Shown here piece by piece: positions 27,737 through 36,237 of a stretch of DNA of 56,459 nt. Numbering within the stretch: position 1 is the stretch's first letter; each line of letters begins with the position of its first letter. The translations under genes and the position numbers were made by a program. Under the pieces are notes generated by a model. That model was not told the DNA's origin and searched no databases. It saw only the letters and a program-made list of their open reading frames with translations. Source of the DNA: an uncultured Bacteroides sp. (lineage in GTDB: Bacteria > Bacteroidota > Bacteroidia > Bacteroidales > Bacteroidaceae); contig CASFQC010000010.1 of NCBI GenBank assembly GCA_949296415.1, positions 1 through 56,459 on the forward strand, given 5' to 3'.

Positions 27737-27913
27737 ATGAGAAAACCGCTTTCTACCTCACAAAGTGTATGCATTGTGCTCCTTTGGGCGGCATTATGTT
27801 ATCTGGTACTGACCGGTGCCGAACGGATTGACGGCCCTGTGATACTTTCACTTGCCATTTCGGCAGCATTTGTATTCATTCCAGTCTATCGGTCGGTCAA
27901 AAAGCGGAAATAA
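27737..27913 (+). CDS. Small two-helix membrane protein
   Basis: This 58-codon ORF begins five bases after the malic enzyme stop, with MRKPLSTSQSVCIVLLWAAL. It has two likely membrane helices (about 10-27 and 34-50) joined by a short polar turn (TGAERIDGP), and a basic tail VKKRK. A Rho-independent terminator follows 20 bases later, so it is the last gene of the malic enzyme transcript. I do not recognise the family. The placement, hydrophobic pattern and positive-inside tail support a real gene, but there is no motif from which to infer function. Confidence 0.65.
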   Translation: MRKPLSTSQSVCIVLLWAALCYLVLTGAERIDGPVILSLAISAAFVFIPVYRSVKKRK

Positions 27914-27933
27914 TATCTTTTTTCACTCTTTTT

Positions 27934-27969
27934 GCGGGATAAAACAGCAAAAATACTGTTTTATCCCGC
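27934..27969 (+). terminator. Terminator of the malic enzyme transcript
   Basis: GCGGGATAAAACAG (27934-27947) and CTGTTTTATCCCGC (27956-27969) form a perfect 14-bp stem with an 8-nt loop, followed by TTTTTATTTAT. Confidence 0.9.
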
Positions 27970-27986
27970 TTTTTATTTATAAAATG

Positions 27987-28017
27987 TTTGCCATTACAGA
28001 TTTTATGTGTACTTTTG
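27987..28017 (+). promoter_or_regulatory. gdhA promoter
   Basis: TTTG (27987-27990), 19 bases and TACTTTTG (28010-28017) match the Bacteroides -33/-7 consensus exactly. The 5' leader is about 100 nt, and I saw no leader peptide in it. Confidence 0.8.
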
Positions 28018-28126
28018 CAACCGTAAATCAAGGAAAGGAAGACGAACGCACCTCCACAACCTGTTTGCAAGCCGGCAAATAAAGACAAAAACATTTATCA
28101 ATAACAAGAAAGAAATAAAGAACATT

Positions 28127-29464
28127 ATGAAAGCAACCAATGTATTAGAAGAGCTGAAAAGACGATTCCCCAACGAACCCGAATACCACCAGGCCGTAGA
28201 AGAGGTTCTCTCCACCATTGAAGAGGAATACAACAAACACCCCGAATTTGACAAGGCCAATCTCATCGAACGTCTGTGCATCCCCGACCGCATTTACCAG
28301 TTCCGGGTGACTTGGGTTGACGACAAAGGCAACGTACGCACCAACATGGGCTACCGTGTGCAGCACAACAACGCCATCGGCCCGTACAAAGGCGGCATAC
28401 GTTTTCATGCATCGGTTAATCTTTCCATACTGAAGTTCCTGGCTTTCGAACAAACGTTCAAGAACTCACTCACCACCCTCCCCATGGGTGGAGGCAAAGG
28501 CGGATCAGATTTCTCGCCGAGAGGCAAATCCAACGCCGAGGTCATGCGCTTCTGCCAGGCTTTCATGCTTGAGCTGTGGAGGCACATAGGACCCGAAACC
28601 GACGTGCCCGCAGGCGACATCGGCGTAGGCGGACGTGAAGTGGGCTTCATGTTCGGCATGTACAAGAAACTGACCCGCGAGTTCTCCGGCGTACTCACCG
28701 GCAAGGGAATAGAATTCGGAGGATCGCTCATACGTCCTGAAGCCACAGGATACGGCAACATATACTTCCTGCTCGAAATGCTGAAAACGAAGGGCACTGA
28801 CTTAAAAGGCAAGACCTGCCTCATATCGGGCTCCGGAAACGTGGCACAATACACCGCAGAGAAAGTCCTCCAAATGGGCGGAAAAGTACTTACCATGTCC
28901 GACTCCGACGGCTACGTCTACGACCCCGAAGGCATAGACCGTGAGAAACTGGACTACATCATGGAGCTGAAGAACCTCTACCGTGGCCGCATCCGCGAAT
29001 ACGCCGAACACTATCCCGGCGTGAAATATGTGGAAGGCGCACGTCCTTGGGGTGAGAAAGCTGACATCGCCCTGCCATCGGCCACACAAAACGAAATCAA
29101 CGGCGACGACGCCCGCCAGTTGGTGGCCAACGGGGTAATGGCCGTGAGCGAAGGCGCCAACATGCCCTCCACCCCCGAAGCCATACGCGTGTTCCAGGAT
29201 GCCAAGATACTCTACGCTCCGGGCAAGGCAGCCAATGCGGGCGGCGTGTCGGTATCGGGACTGGAAATGACCCAGAACTCCATCAAGCTGAGCTGGAGCC
29301 AGGAAGAAGTGGACGAGAAGCTGAAAAGCATCATGAAGAACATCCACGAGGCATGCGTGAAATATGGTACAGAACCCGACGGATACGTCAACTATGTGAA
29401 AGGCGCCAATGTGGCCGGATTCATGAAAGTGGCGAAAGCCATGATGGCCCAAGGCATAGTATGA
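28127..29464 (+). CDS. gdhA: Glutamate dehydrogenase, NADP type
   Basis: The 445-residue enzyme interconverts 2-oxoglutarate plus ammonia and glutamate. It has the substrate-binding YKGGIRFH, the catalytic lysine region PMGGGKGGSDF and the dinucleotide fold SGSGNVAQYTAEK. The length and the N-terminal ELKRRFPNEPEYHQAV fit the hexameric NADP-preferring class of Bacteroides, but cofactor choice is inferred. The start at 28127 follows an AT-rich leader. The reading frame extends upstream across the promoter and is not used. Confidence 0.96.
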   Translation: MKATNVLEELKRRFPNEPEYHQAVEEVLSTIEEEYNKHPEFDKANLIERLCIPDRIYQFRVTWVDDKGNVRTNMGYRVQHNNAIGPYKGGIRFHASVNLSILKFLAFEQTFKNSLTTLPMGGGKGGSDFSPRGKSNAEVMRFCQAFMLELWRHIGPETDVPAGDIGVGGREVGFMFGMYKKLTREFSGVLTGKGIEFGGSLIRPEATGYGNIYFLLEMLKTKGTDLKGKTCLISGSGNVAQYTAEKVLQMGGKVLTMSDSDGYVYDPEGIDREKLDYIMELKNLYRGRIREYAEHYPGVKYVEGARPWGEKADIALPSATQNEINGDDARQLVANGVMAVSEGANMPSTPEAIRVFQDAKILYAPGKAANAGGVSVSGLEMTQNSIKLSWSQEEVDEKLKSIMKNIHEACVKYGTEPDGYVNYVKGANVAGFMKVAKAMMAQGIV

Positions 29465-29510
29465 CAATAAGAATACAAAAGCCATAGTATACAAACATAC
29501 CGACCAACCG

Positions 29511-29543
29511 AAGGGGAACGAAGGCCACCGCCACGTTCCCCTT
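29511..29543 (+). terminator. Terminator after gdhA
   Basis: AAGGGGAACG (29511-29520) pairs with CGTTCCCCTT (29534-29543), followed by TCCTTTTG. In the rest of the 29465-29799 gap I see only a weak -7-like TTACTTTG at 29707-29714. Confidence 0.7.
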
Positions 29544-29799
29544 TCCTTTTGCTACGCCACAAAGCACGCCCGTATTCATGCCACATTAATATTTTACCAT
29601 CGGAGGTAGAAAAAAATCCAATCTTTACGGACACGCGTGTATAGGTAATATTAAAAATAGAACATATTTTCACCACATCCTCCTTGCACGGCTCAGCAAA
29701 AATACGTTACTTTGCACCGATTTCCGTAAAACAACATTTATTAACCGAGCCTCCGGCGCGAGGCACAATGTTTAACTAAACAAGTTCTTTTTTATTATT

Positions 29800-31383
29800 A
29801 TGAAGAAAAATCTATTCTATTTGTTCGCATTGATTTGCTCAATGAGCCTGTTCACGGCTTGCAGCGACGACGATGAACCAACTACTCCTCCGAATGAAGA
29901 ACCGGGAGAAGAGCAAAGGGATCTTGCTACGATAATCAGTGAAGACCTTGCAGGAAACTATAAGGGCGACCTCACCGTGACGGTGCTGGGACAGACCTTT
30001 ACCCCCGTAAGCCAGAAAATCAGCGTGGCCAAGGGTGAGGGCGAGACGGTATCCCTCTCCATAGCCGACTTCTCCTTCATAGGACTCAGCCTGGGCGACA
30101 TCAACCTTGAGAACTGCGCCGTGACACCCGAAGAGGACGGCACCTACACCTTCCCCGGAACCACATCCATTAAAAAGGAAGTCATGCCGGGCATGACTCT
30201 CAATGCCGACGTAGACGCCACAGGCACCTTCGGAGCCAATAGCACCATCACCCTCAACCTGGACATCGCAGCCATGCTGGGCGATACCCCGCAGGACGTG
30301 CAGGTAGTGTTCGAGGGCACACGCCTCAACGGCGACGAGGGCACGGAGGCCGACATACTGTCCTTCACCTTCGACAACGAGGCTGTGGTGGAACAGCCCG
30401 TCATCGATGAGGAGGCAGGAACCATCACCTTCAAAGTGAGCGAAGGAGCCGACGTGTCCGCGCTGGCACCCACCATCGAAGTGTCACCCGGAGCTACCGT
30501 AACCCCCGCAAGCGGCGTGGCACAGGACTTCTCCGGCGGCAAGGCCGTGACCTACACCGTAGTGTCCGAGGACTATGGAGTGACCAAAGAATATAAGGTA
30601 TCCATCTCCGCAGAACAAAGCTCCATGATGTTCGACTTCAACGAGTGGGAAACCGTCACCACGGATTTGTACAAACCTTACGTAAGTCCGCTTCCCCTTG
30701 ATATGTTGGCCACGCCCAACGAAGGAGCCACAATGATTAACGCCCAGGACGAATCATTCTCCAAGGCAGTAGGCTATCCTGTAGTGATTGAAGAAAACGG
30801 ATACGAAGGACAGGCCGCCAAACTGATTACACGCGACGCACGCAGTTCCCTTGCGGCATCCATAGCTCCTATAACAGCCGGTTCCGTGTTCACCGGCACT
30901 TTTGAATACAGCATCATGGGAGCCTTAACGAATCCGCTGGGCATGACAAAGTTCGGTATACTGTATGACAAAAAGCCTGTAAAATTCAAAGGTGTGTATA
31001 AATACGCGCCCGGTTCGCCCTTCATCAAGAAGGTTGTAAACGAAGAAGGCTATGGATCCAGCATAGAGACAGACGATGCCGACGTATGCGCCATACAGGC
31101 CGTGCTCTACACCGTGACCAGCGAGGACGAGACACTGGACGGTACCAACATAGACAGCGATGATGCCCGTATCGTGGCCCGCGCGCGTCTGGAGGACGGA
31201 AACACATCGGCGGACTGGACACCCTTTGAGCTGGATTTCACCTGGACGGAAGGCGTAGAATACGATGAGACGCTGACCTACAAGCTGGCCATCGTCTGCT
31301 CGGCCAGCAAGGACGGAGCCAACTTCAACGGCGCTGTGAACAGCACGCTGATTGTGGACAATCTGGAAGTAATTGGAGAATAA
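29800..31383 (+). CDS. Surface lipoprotein, calycin-like plus PCMD domain
   Basis: The 527-residue protein has a lipobox (LFTAC, Cys21) followed at once by SDDDE, a good match to the export signal that sends Bacteroidetes lipoproteins to the cell surface. Residues about 40-180 look like the calycin-like domain of Bacteroides lipoproteins (DLAGNYKGDLTVTVLG). Residues about 185-270 resemble a short Ig-like repeat. From about 275 the PCMD (putative carbohydrate metabolism) domain runs to the end (MMFDFNEWETV, ATPNEG). The molecular role of PCMD proteins is unproven; binding of a surface glycan or peptide is assumed. It is transcribed alone, with a terminator after it. Confidence 0.85.
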   Translation: MKKNLFYLFALICSMSLFTACSDDDEPTTPPNEEPGEEQRDLATIISEDLAGNYKGDLTVTVLGQTFTPVSQKISVAKGEGETVSLSIADFSFIGLSLGDINLENCAVTPEEDGTYTFPGTTSIKKEVMPGMTLNADVDATGTFGANSTITLNLDIAAMLGDTPQDVQVVFEGTRLNGDEGTEADILSFTFDNEAVVEQPVIDEEAGTITFKVSEGADVSALAPTIEVSPGATVTPASGVAQDFSGGKAVTYTVVSEDYGVTKEYKVSISAEQSSMMFDFNEWETVTTDLYKPYVSPLPLDMLATPNEGATMINAQDESFSKAVGYPVVIEENGYEGQAAKLITRDARSSLAASIAPITAGSVFTGTFEYSIMGALTNPLGMTKFGILYDKKPVKFKGVYKYAPGSPFIKKVVNEEGYGSSIETDDADVCAIQAVLYTVTSEDETLDGTNIDSDDARIVARARLEDGNTSADWTPFELDFTWTEGVEYDETLTYKLAIVCSASKDGANFNGAVNSTLIVDNLEVIGE

Positions 31384-31418
31384 AGTCACTTCTTGTGATT
31401 TTCTTAATATGCCATAGG

Positions 31419-31448
31419 AAAGGCCGTGCCCGTGAGGGTACGGCCTTT
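31419..31448 (+). terminator. Terminator after the PCMD lipoprotein
   Basis: AAAGGCCGTGCCC and GGGTACGGCCTTT pair around a GTGA tetraloop with one mismatch, followed by ATTGTTCC. Confidence 0.8.
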
Positions 31449-31450
31449 AT

Positions 31451-31583
31451 TGTTCCACCGGACGGAAAAAAACGTGCCCCGCGATGGGGAACAGACGTCG
31501 CGGAGCACTCACGGTTTGTCCCCCACGGGAAATCCGTGTGTCCCACACGCCAAAACAGGGTGTTCCGGAAGGTTCTGACATTT
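31451..31583. repeat. Possible degenerate 22-23-bp array
   Basis: Six stretches of 22 or 23 bases (starts 31451, 31473, 31496, 31518, 31540, 31562) mostly begin with GT or CGT. Several hold a CC-to-GG dyad: CCCCGCGATGGGG, CCCCACGGG and TTCCGGAA. Sequence identity between units is low, so this is a tentative member of the family seen at 17.3, 38.6 and 50.9 kb. Otherwise the 31384-31892 gap holds only terminators. Confidence 0.35.
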
Positions 31584-31806
31584 GACTTAATATTTACATA
31601 AAGGCAAGTTTAACATAGCATATGTTTCTCTCGCGGCACGTAGCTGTACGGCTTTTCCCGATGGATACCGGGGCAAGACGCGCAGGCTGCCTGCCTGTGT
31701 GCGGACATAGGGAAAGCAAGCACAATTCCTAATATTCACCTGCCTTTTTTCCCGCGCGCAGAAAAACGTGACGGAGCGGAGACCGACAGGTGGCCCGGAA
31801 AAAAAG

Positions 31807-31848
31807 TTCCGGCCTGCCCCTTCCATCATTCGGAGAGACAGGCCGGAA
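31807..31848 (-). terminator. ilv operon terminator
   Basis: TTCCGGCCTG (31807-31816) and CAGGCCGGAA (31839-31848) form a 10-bp stem. On the minus strand it is followed by CTTTTTTTCC, a strong U-run, 45 bases after the ilvC stop. Confidence 0.85.
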
Positions 31849-31892
31849 TACAAAGCCAGGTGTGCGCACCGTCTCCGGTGGCGCACAGGGAA

Positions 31893-32936
31893 TCAGCAGT
31901 TCTCCGGACGGAGCTTGCGCACGGTCACGGCTGCCTGCCACATCTCGCTCTCGCGCAGGGCTTTCAGCTCGGCGTTCAGCTTCTCGCGGTAGTCGGGTTT
32001 GGAATTGCTGTCGATGGAAATCTGTGCCTCATTTCCGCACTTCACGCTTTCGTACAGCTTCTGCATCACGGGTTTGATGGCGTCGTGGAAAGGACCCATC
32101 CAGTCCAGGGCGCCACGCTGTGCGGTGGTGGAGCAGTTGGCGTACATCCAGTCCATGCCGTTCTTGGCAAAGAGGGGCATGAGCGACTGCGTAAGCTCTT
32201 CCACCGTCTCGTTGAAGGCCTCGGAGGGCGTGTGCCCGTTCTCGCGCAGCACCTCGTACTGTGCCAGCAGCAGTCCCTGTATGGCTCCCATCAACGAACC
32301 GCGCTCTCCGGTAAGGTCGGACGTGGCCTCGCGCTGGAAGGTGGTCTCGAACAGGTATCCTGAGCCTATGCCTATGCCAAGGGCTATGGTGCGGTCGAAT
32401 GCCTTGCCCGTAGCGTCCTGGTAGATGGCATATGAGGAGTTCAGGCCGCGTCCCTCAAGGAACATGGTGCGCAGCGATGTGCCCGAGCCTTTGGGCGCTA
32501 CCATGATCACGTCAATGTCTGTGGGAGGCACCACTCCTGTACGGTCGTTCCATGTGATAGCGAATCCGTGGGAGAAATACAGGGCCTTGCCTGCCGTAAG
32601 GCAGGGTTTTATCTTGGGCCATACGGACATGACGGCAGCGTCGGACAGCAGACACATGATGATGGTGCCCCTGTTGCAGGCCTCCTCTATGCCGAAGAGC
32701 GTCTCTCCGGGCACCCATCCGTCGGCCACGGCCTTGTCATAGGTCTTTCCGGGACGTTGCCCCACTATGACATTGAACCCGTTGTCGCGCAGGTTGAGCG
32801 ACTGTCCGGGTCCCTGTACTCCATAGCCTATGACCGCTATGGTTTCATCCTTCAATATCTCACGAGCCTTTTCCAAGGGAAACTCTTCACGGGTGATGAC
32901 ATTCTCCATCACTCCTCCAAAATTCATTTGTGCCAT
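31893..32936 (-). CDS. ilvC: Ketol-acid reductoisomerase
   Basis: The 347-residue class I enzyme isomerises and reduces acetolactate or acetohydroxybutyrate, the second step to valine, leucine and isoleucine. The nucleotide-binding motif GYGVQGPGQSLNLRDNG lies near residue 38, and the loop after the second strand reads VGQRPGKTYDKA. The Mg-binding DLTGERGSLMGA segment and C-terminal catalytic EELTQSLMPLF segment are visible. Cofactor preference cannot be decided by eye. It is the last gene of the leftward ilv operon, with a strong terminator after it. Confidence 0.96.
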   Translation of the reverse strand: MAQMNFGGVMENVITREEFPLEKAREILKDETIAVIGYGVQGPGQSLNLRDNGFNVIVGQRPGKTYDKAVADGWVPGETLFGIEEACNRGTIIMCLLSDAAVMSVWPKIKPCLTAGKALYFSHGFAITWNDRTGVVPPTDIDVIMVAPKGSGTSLRTMFLEGRGLNSSYAIYQDATGKAFDRTIALGIGIGSGYLFETTFQREATSDLTGERGSLMGAIQGLLLAQYEVLRENGHTPSEAFNETVEELTQSLMPLFAKNGMDWMYANCSTTAQRGALDWMGPFHDAIKPVMQKLYESVKCGNEAQISIDSNSKPDYREKLNAELKALRESEMWQAAVTVRKLRPENC

Positions 32937-32988
32937 TTTAATTGTCTTTTTTAGTTAGCGGCTTTCGCCTTTGTTTGGTTATTGATGT

Positions 32989-33762
32989 TCATTTGTCTGT
33001 CTCTTGGTCTCCGCCGTCTCCGAAGAATATCTTCGCACGGCACACGGCCTCCGTCCCGTTCTTCCTTACTTCCACCCCATAGCATCCGTCTCCCAAGTCT
33101 TCCTTGTAGAAGGACAGGGTGTCGCCATAATAACTTTCCGCCATATAGGCCATCTCGAAACGGCGTATGCTTCCTTCCTTGTACATGTCTATGGGGAAGA
33201 GGTCAAGGATATGCTCTATGTAGCGGATGCTGTTGACGTGTCCGTTGATGTCTATGTCGCTGTATCGGGCCGTGAGTGTGGCCGACGGTTCGGACACTCC
33301 CACCTTGATGCGCGAAGGCTTTCCGATGGGGCATTCCTCCTCCCGGCAGATGTAATCCGTTATCCTGCCCCCGTGCAGGGCCAGCAGGTCGGCGGGCTTC
33401 CGAGTGTTCATGCTTATCATAGCCCATACGGAACGTGCGTATCCCAGGATGTTTCCGTCCTTTCCTGTGATAACGTAGTTGCGGTCGGTGAACAGGCGGT
33501 ATACATTCTCCACCCATGTTCCGACCGAGAATTTTTCGTACTGCCGGGGCATGTCCTTCATTTCGATAACCAGCCTCGACAGCACCCACGTGTAGTTCTC
33601 CTCATTCACTTCGGCAATGCCAAAGCCTCTGTCTGCGGCGTGGAACCCGGCGCAGTTCAGCAAGTGGTTCCCCAGCACCCCCAGAGTCAGCCTCCCCGTA
33701 AAGTCCACATGGAACGGTTCGGCCACAAAGTCATAACGTCCTATCTTGTCAGTCTTGTCCAT
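32989..33762 (-). CDS. Acyl-ACP thioesterase family protein
   Basis: The 257-residue protein has the tandem hot-dog fold of acyl-ACP thioesterases, which release fatty acids from acyl carrier protein. The opening YDFVAEPFHVDFTGRLTLGVLGNHLLNCAGFHA and the second-domain SDIDINGHVNSIRYIEHILD are characteristic. The latter carries the Asn-His pair expected at the active site. The ATG at 33762 lies four bases after the ilvN stop; GTG and ATG codons further upstream would overlap ilvN. Its position inside the ilv operon hints at a link between branched-chain amino-acid and fatty-acid metabolism, but the substrate is unknown. Confidence 0.85.
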   Translation of the reverse strand: MDKTDKIGRYDFVAEPFHVDFTGRLTLGVLGNHLLNCAGFHAADRGFGIAEVNEENYTWVLSRLVIEMKDMPRQYEKFSVGTWVENVYRLFTDRNYVITGKDGNILGYARSVWAMISMNTRKPADLLALHGGRITDYICREEECPIGKPSRIKVGVSEPSATLTARYSDIDINGHVNSIRYIEHILDLFPIDMYKEGSIRRFEMAYMAESYYGDTLSFYKEDLGDGCYGVEVRKNGTEAVCRAKIFFGDGGDQETDK

Positions 33763-33766
33763 ATCG

Positions 33767-34318
33767 TCATTGGTTTTGCCGTACATACTTGGCCTCACGT
33801 TCGGCCAGATACTCGTTCACCCTTTCAAAACAGCTTGTGGTTATGGCCACCCTGCCCGAACGCACAAACTGCAGCACGCACCCGAAAGCGCAAAGCTCGT
33901 TGTACAGGCAGGTGATGTCTTCGCTCATCCCGTTCTTCTCCACTATGGCGAAGACCGGATTGACCTCCACAATGCGCGCGTTGTACTTGCGTATCACTTT
34001 CGACACGCCGGCCTCCGCCTCGAGTACGGGAGTGGATATCTTGTAAAGGGCTATCTCGTGCTGGTAAATCTCGTCATCGGTAAAGTAATGTGCCTGGAGT
34101 ACATCTATCTTCTTGGATATCTGCCGGGTCACTTTCTCTATGGTATCCTTATCGGTCCATGCCGTTATGGTGTACTTGTGCACTCCCTTGATGGAGGAGG
34201 CCGACACATTAAGGCTCTCGATGTTTATCTGCCTCCGGGTAAACACAGCCGTAATCTGGTTGAGCAGTCCGGCCATGTTCTCCGAATGGACGATGATGGT
34301 GTATAATGTTTTGTTCAT
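33767..34318 (-). CDS. ilvN: Acetolactate synthase small subunit
   Basis: The 183-residue regulatory subunit starts with MNKTLYTIIVHSENMAGLLNQITAVFTRR in two parts of one ACT domain (about 4-75), where valine binds in homologues. The second half is the ALS_ss C-terminal domain. It tunes the catalytic subunit encoded just upstream (ilvB). The start at 34318 is chosen because the upstream extension of the frame is spacer sequence containing the AATGAAGAATGA repeat. The thioesterase gene begins four bases after it. Confidence 0.93.
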   Translation of the reverse strand: MNKTLYTIIVHSENMAGLLNQITAVFTRRQINIESLNVSASSIKGVHKYTITAWTDKDTIEKVTRQISKKIDVLQAHYFTDDEIYQHEIALYKISTPVLEAEAGVSKVIRKYNARIVEVNPVFAIVEKNGMSEDITCLYNELCAFGCVLQFVRSGRVAITTSCFERVNEYLAEREAKYVRQNQ

Positions 34319-34340
34319 AATCCTTTTTAAATTAAGAATT

Positions 34341-34424
34341 AAGAATGAAGAATGAGGAATTCTCAGGGATGTGCAGGAAAATCCTTCATTTGGAGGCGAA
34401 GCCGGCATTCTTCATTCCTCATTC
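34341..34424. repeat. AATGAAGAATGAGG-type inverted repeat between ilvB and ilvN
   Basis: The left part (34341-34360, AAGAATGAAGAATGAGGAAT) and the right part (34408-34425, ATTCTTCATTCCTCATTC) are built from the same AATGA(A/G)G units in opposite orientation. The arms are imperfect, with GAATGAGGAAT as the longest exact pair. It resembles the leuC-leuD spacer repeat at 6779-6899. It covers the end of ilvB. Confidence 0.6.
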
Positions 34425-34427
34425 GAT

Positions 34428-36173
34428 TCAGCATTCCAGCAGCATCTGGTTGACGGACCCTCCGGGCGGGGTCATAGGCAGAACGTTGCCTTCTTCCACC
34501 ACACAGGCTTCGAGCAGGAAGGGGCCTTCGGCGGCCAGCATGTCGGCTATGCCCCGTTCCAGTTCCCCGCGTGTGCAGACACGTGCCGACGGTATGCCGT
34601 AGGCCGAGGCTATCTGCATATAGTCGGGGTTGAGCATCGGCGTGAAGGAATAGCGGCGGTTGAAAAACATGGCCTGCCACTGGCGCACGTTGCCCAGGAA
34701 ATTGTTGTTCAGCAGAATCATCTTCACCGGAGCGTTCTGTTCCATCACCGTGCCCAGCTCCTGCAGGTTCATCTGCAGTCCGCCATCGCCCATGAACACG
34801 CACACCGTGCGGTCGGGACGTCCGAACGTGGCTCCCACGGCCGCCGGAAGTCCAAAGCCCATGGTGCCCAGTCCGCCCGAAGTGACTATGCTCCTCGGCT
34901 TGCTGAAGCGGAAGTATCGTGCGGCCATCATCTGGTTCTGTCCTACGTCGGTCACCAGAATGGCCTCGTCGGAAGTGGCCTCGCTCACCGCCCGTACCAC
35001 TTCGCCCATACTCAGTTTATGTCCGGCCGGATGGAGTTCGGGACGTATCACTTTTTCTTCCTCGACCTCCTCATAGGTACGGAAACTTTCCAGCCATCCG
35101 TCATGGGAGGCAGGTTTCAGCAGACGGGTTACGGCTGCCAGCGTGTCCTTGCAGTCGCCCAATACGGCCACATCGGCCTTTACGTTCTTGTCTATCTCAG
35201 CCGGGTCTATATCGAAATGTATGATTTTGGCCTGCTTGGCATAAGTGTTCAGATTGCCGGTGACACGGTCGTCGAAACGCATGCCCACGGCCACCAGCAC
35301 ATCGCACTTGTTAGTGTTGATGTTCGGCCCCAGATTGCCGTGCATACCCAACATACCCTTGTTCAGCGGATGTCCTGTAGGCAGGGCAGAGAGTCCCAAC
35401 AGCGTGCATCCGGCGGGCAGTCCGGCTTTCTCTATGAACTCGCGCAACTCCTGCGTGGCGTTCCCCAGCTCCACCCCCTGGCCAACCAGCACCAACGGGC
35501 GTTGTGCGTTGTTTATCAGTTCGGCAGCCCGGACAATGGAGTCTCCGTCGGTTTCGGGCACAGGAAGATAACTGCGTATATAGTCTACCTTGGACGGTAT
35601 GTAAGCCGTTTTCTCCACTTGTGCGTTCTTGGCAAAGTCAAGGACCACAGGTCCCGGTCTTCCGCTTTGCGCTATGTAGAAAGCCCGCGCCACGGCCCAG
35701 GCCACATCTTCCGCCCGCCGGATCTGATAACTCCACTTGGTTATGGGCTGCGTGATTCCCACCAGATCTACTTCCTGAAAGGCGTCGGTACCCAGAAATT
35801 CCGTCCCTACCTGTCCGGCTATGACTACCAGCGGCGTGCTGTCTATCATCGCGTCGGCTATGCCGGTAATGGTGTTGGTGGCTCCCGGGCCGCTTGTCAC
35901 CAGACATACACCGGTCTTTCCCGACACCCGTGCATAACCTTGCGCCGCATGCGTAGCACCCTGCTCATGACGCACCAGTATGTGGTTCAGCCTGTCCCTA
36001 TGGTCATATAGAGCGTCGAACACAGGCATGATACTGCCTCCCGGATAACCGAATATGGTGTCCACACCATGATACTCAAGTGAGCGCATCAATGCTTCGG
36101 CTCCCGTCACAAGCGAGTCATTTTCTCCGTCCGGAATGCCTGAAGCATATCGTTGTTTATCGTATATATTCAT
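34428..36173 (-). CDS. ilvB: Acetolactate synthase large subunit
   Basis: The 581-residue thiamine-diphosphate enzyme condenses pyruvate with pyruvate or 2-oxobutyrate. The catalytic glutamate lies in the RHEQGATHAAQGYAR segment, FAD-domain features sit in the middle, and the ThDP motif is GDGGLQMNLQELGT ending LLNNN. The ATG at 36173 (MNIYDKQ) is preferred. The TTG at 36197 would add eight residues of no family character. It lies 64 bases after ilvD and 109 bases before ilvN, and the ilvB-ilvN spacer carries an AATGAAGAATGA-type repeat. Confidence 0.95.
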   Translation of the reverse strand: MNIYDKQRYASGIPDGENDSLVTGAEALMRSLEYHGVDTIFGYPGGSIMPVFDALYDHRDRLNHILVRHEQGATHAAQGYARVSGKTGVCLVTSGPGATNTITGIADAMIDSTPLVVIAGQVGTEFLGTDAFQEVDLVGITQPITKWSYQIRRAEDVAWAVARAFYIAQSGRPGPVVLDFAKNAQVEKTAYIPSKVDYIRSYLPVPETDGDSIVRAAELINNAQRPLVLVGQGVELGNATQELREFIEKAGLPAGCTLLGLSALPTGHPLNKGMLGMHGNLGPNINTNKCDVLVAVGMRFDDRVTGNLNTYAKQAKIIHFDIDPAEIDKNVKADVAVLGDCKDTLAAVTRLLKPASHDGWLESFRTYEEVEEEKVIRPELHPAGHKLSMGEVVRAVSEATSDEAILVTDVGQNQMMAARYFRFSKPRSIVTSGGLGTMGFGLPAAVGATFGRPDRTVCVFMGDGGLQMNLQELGTVMEQNAPVKMILLNNNFLGNVRQWQAMFFNRRYSFTPMLNPDYMQIASAYGIPSARVCTRGELERGIADMLAAEGPFLLEACVVEEGNVLPMTPPGGSVNQMLLEC

Positions 36174-36237
36174 AAAAAACCAAACATTATCAGTCAATAA
36201 TGGCGAGACGGGGCAAGACTCCCCTTCTCACAGAATG

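Noticed and set aside
34371-36011. 546-codon plus-strand ORF
   Set aside because: It is the antisense of ilvB and shows no domain.
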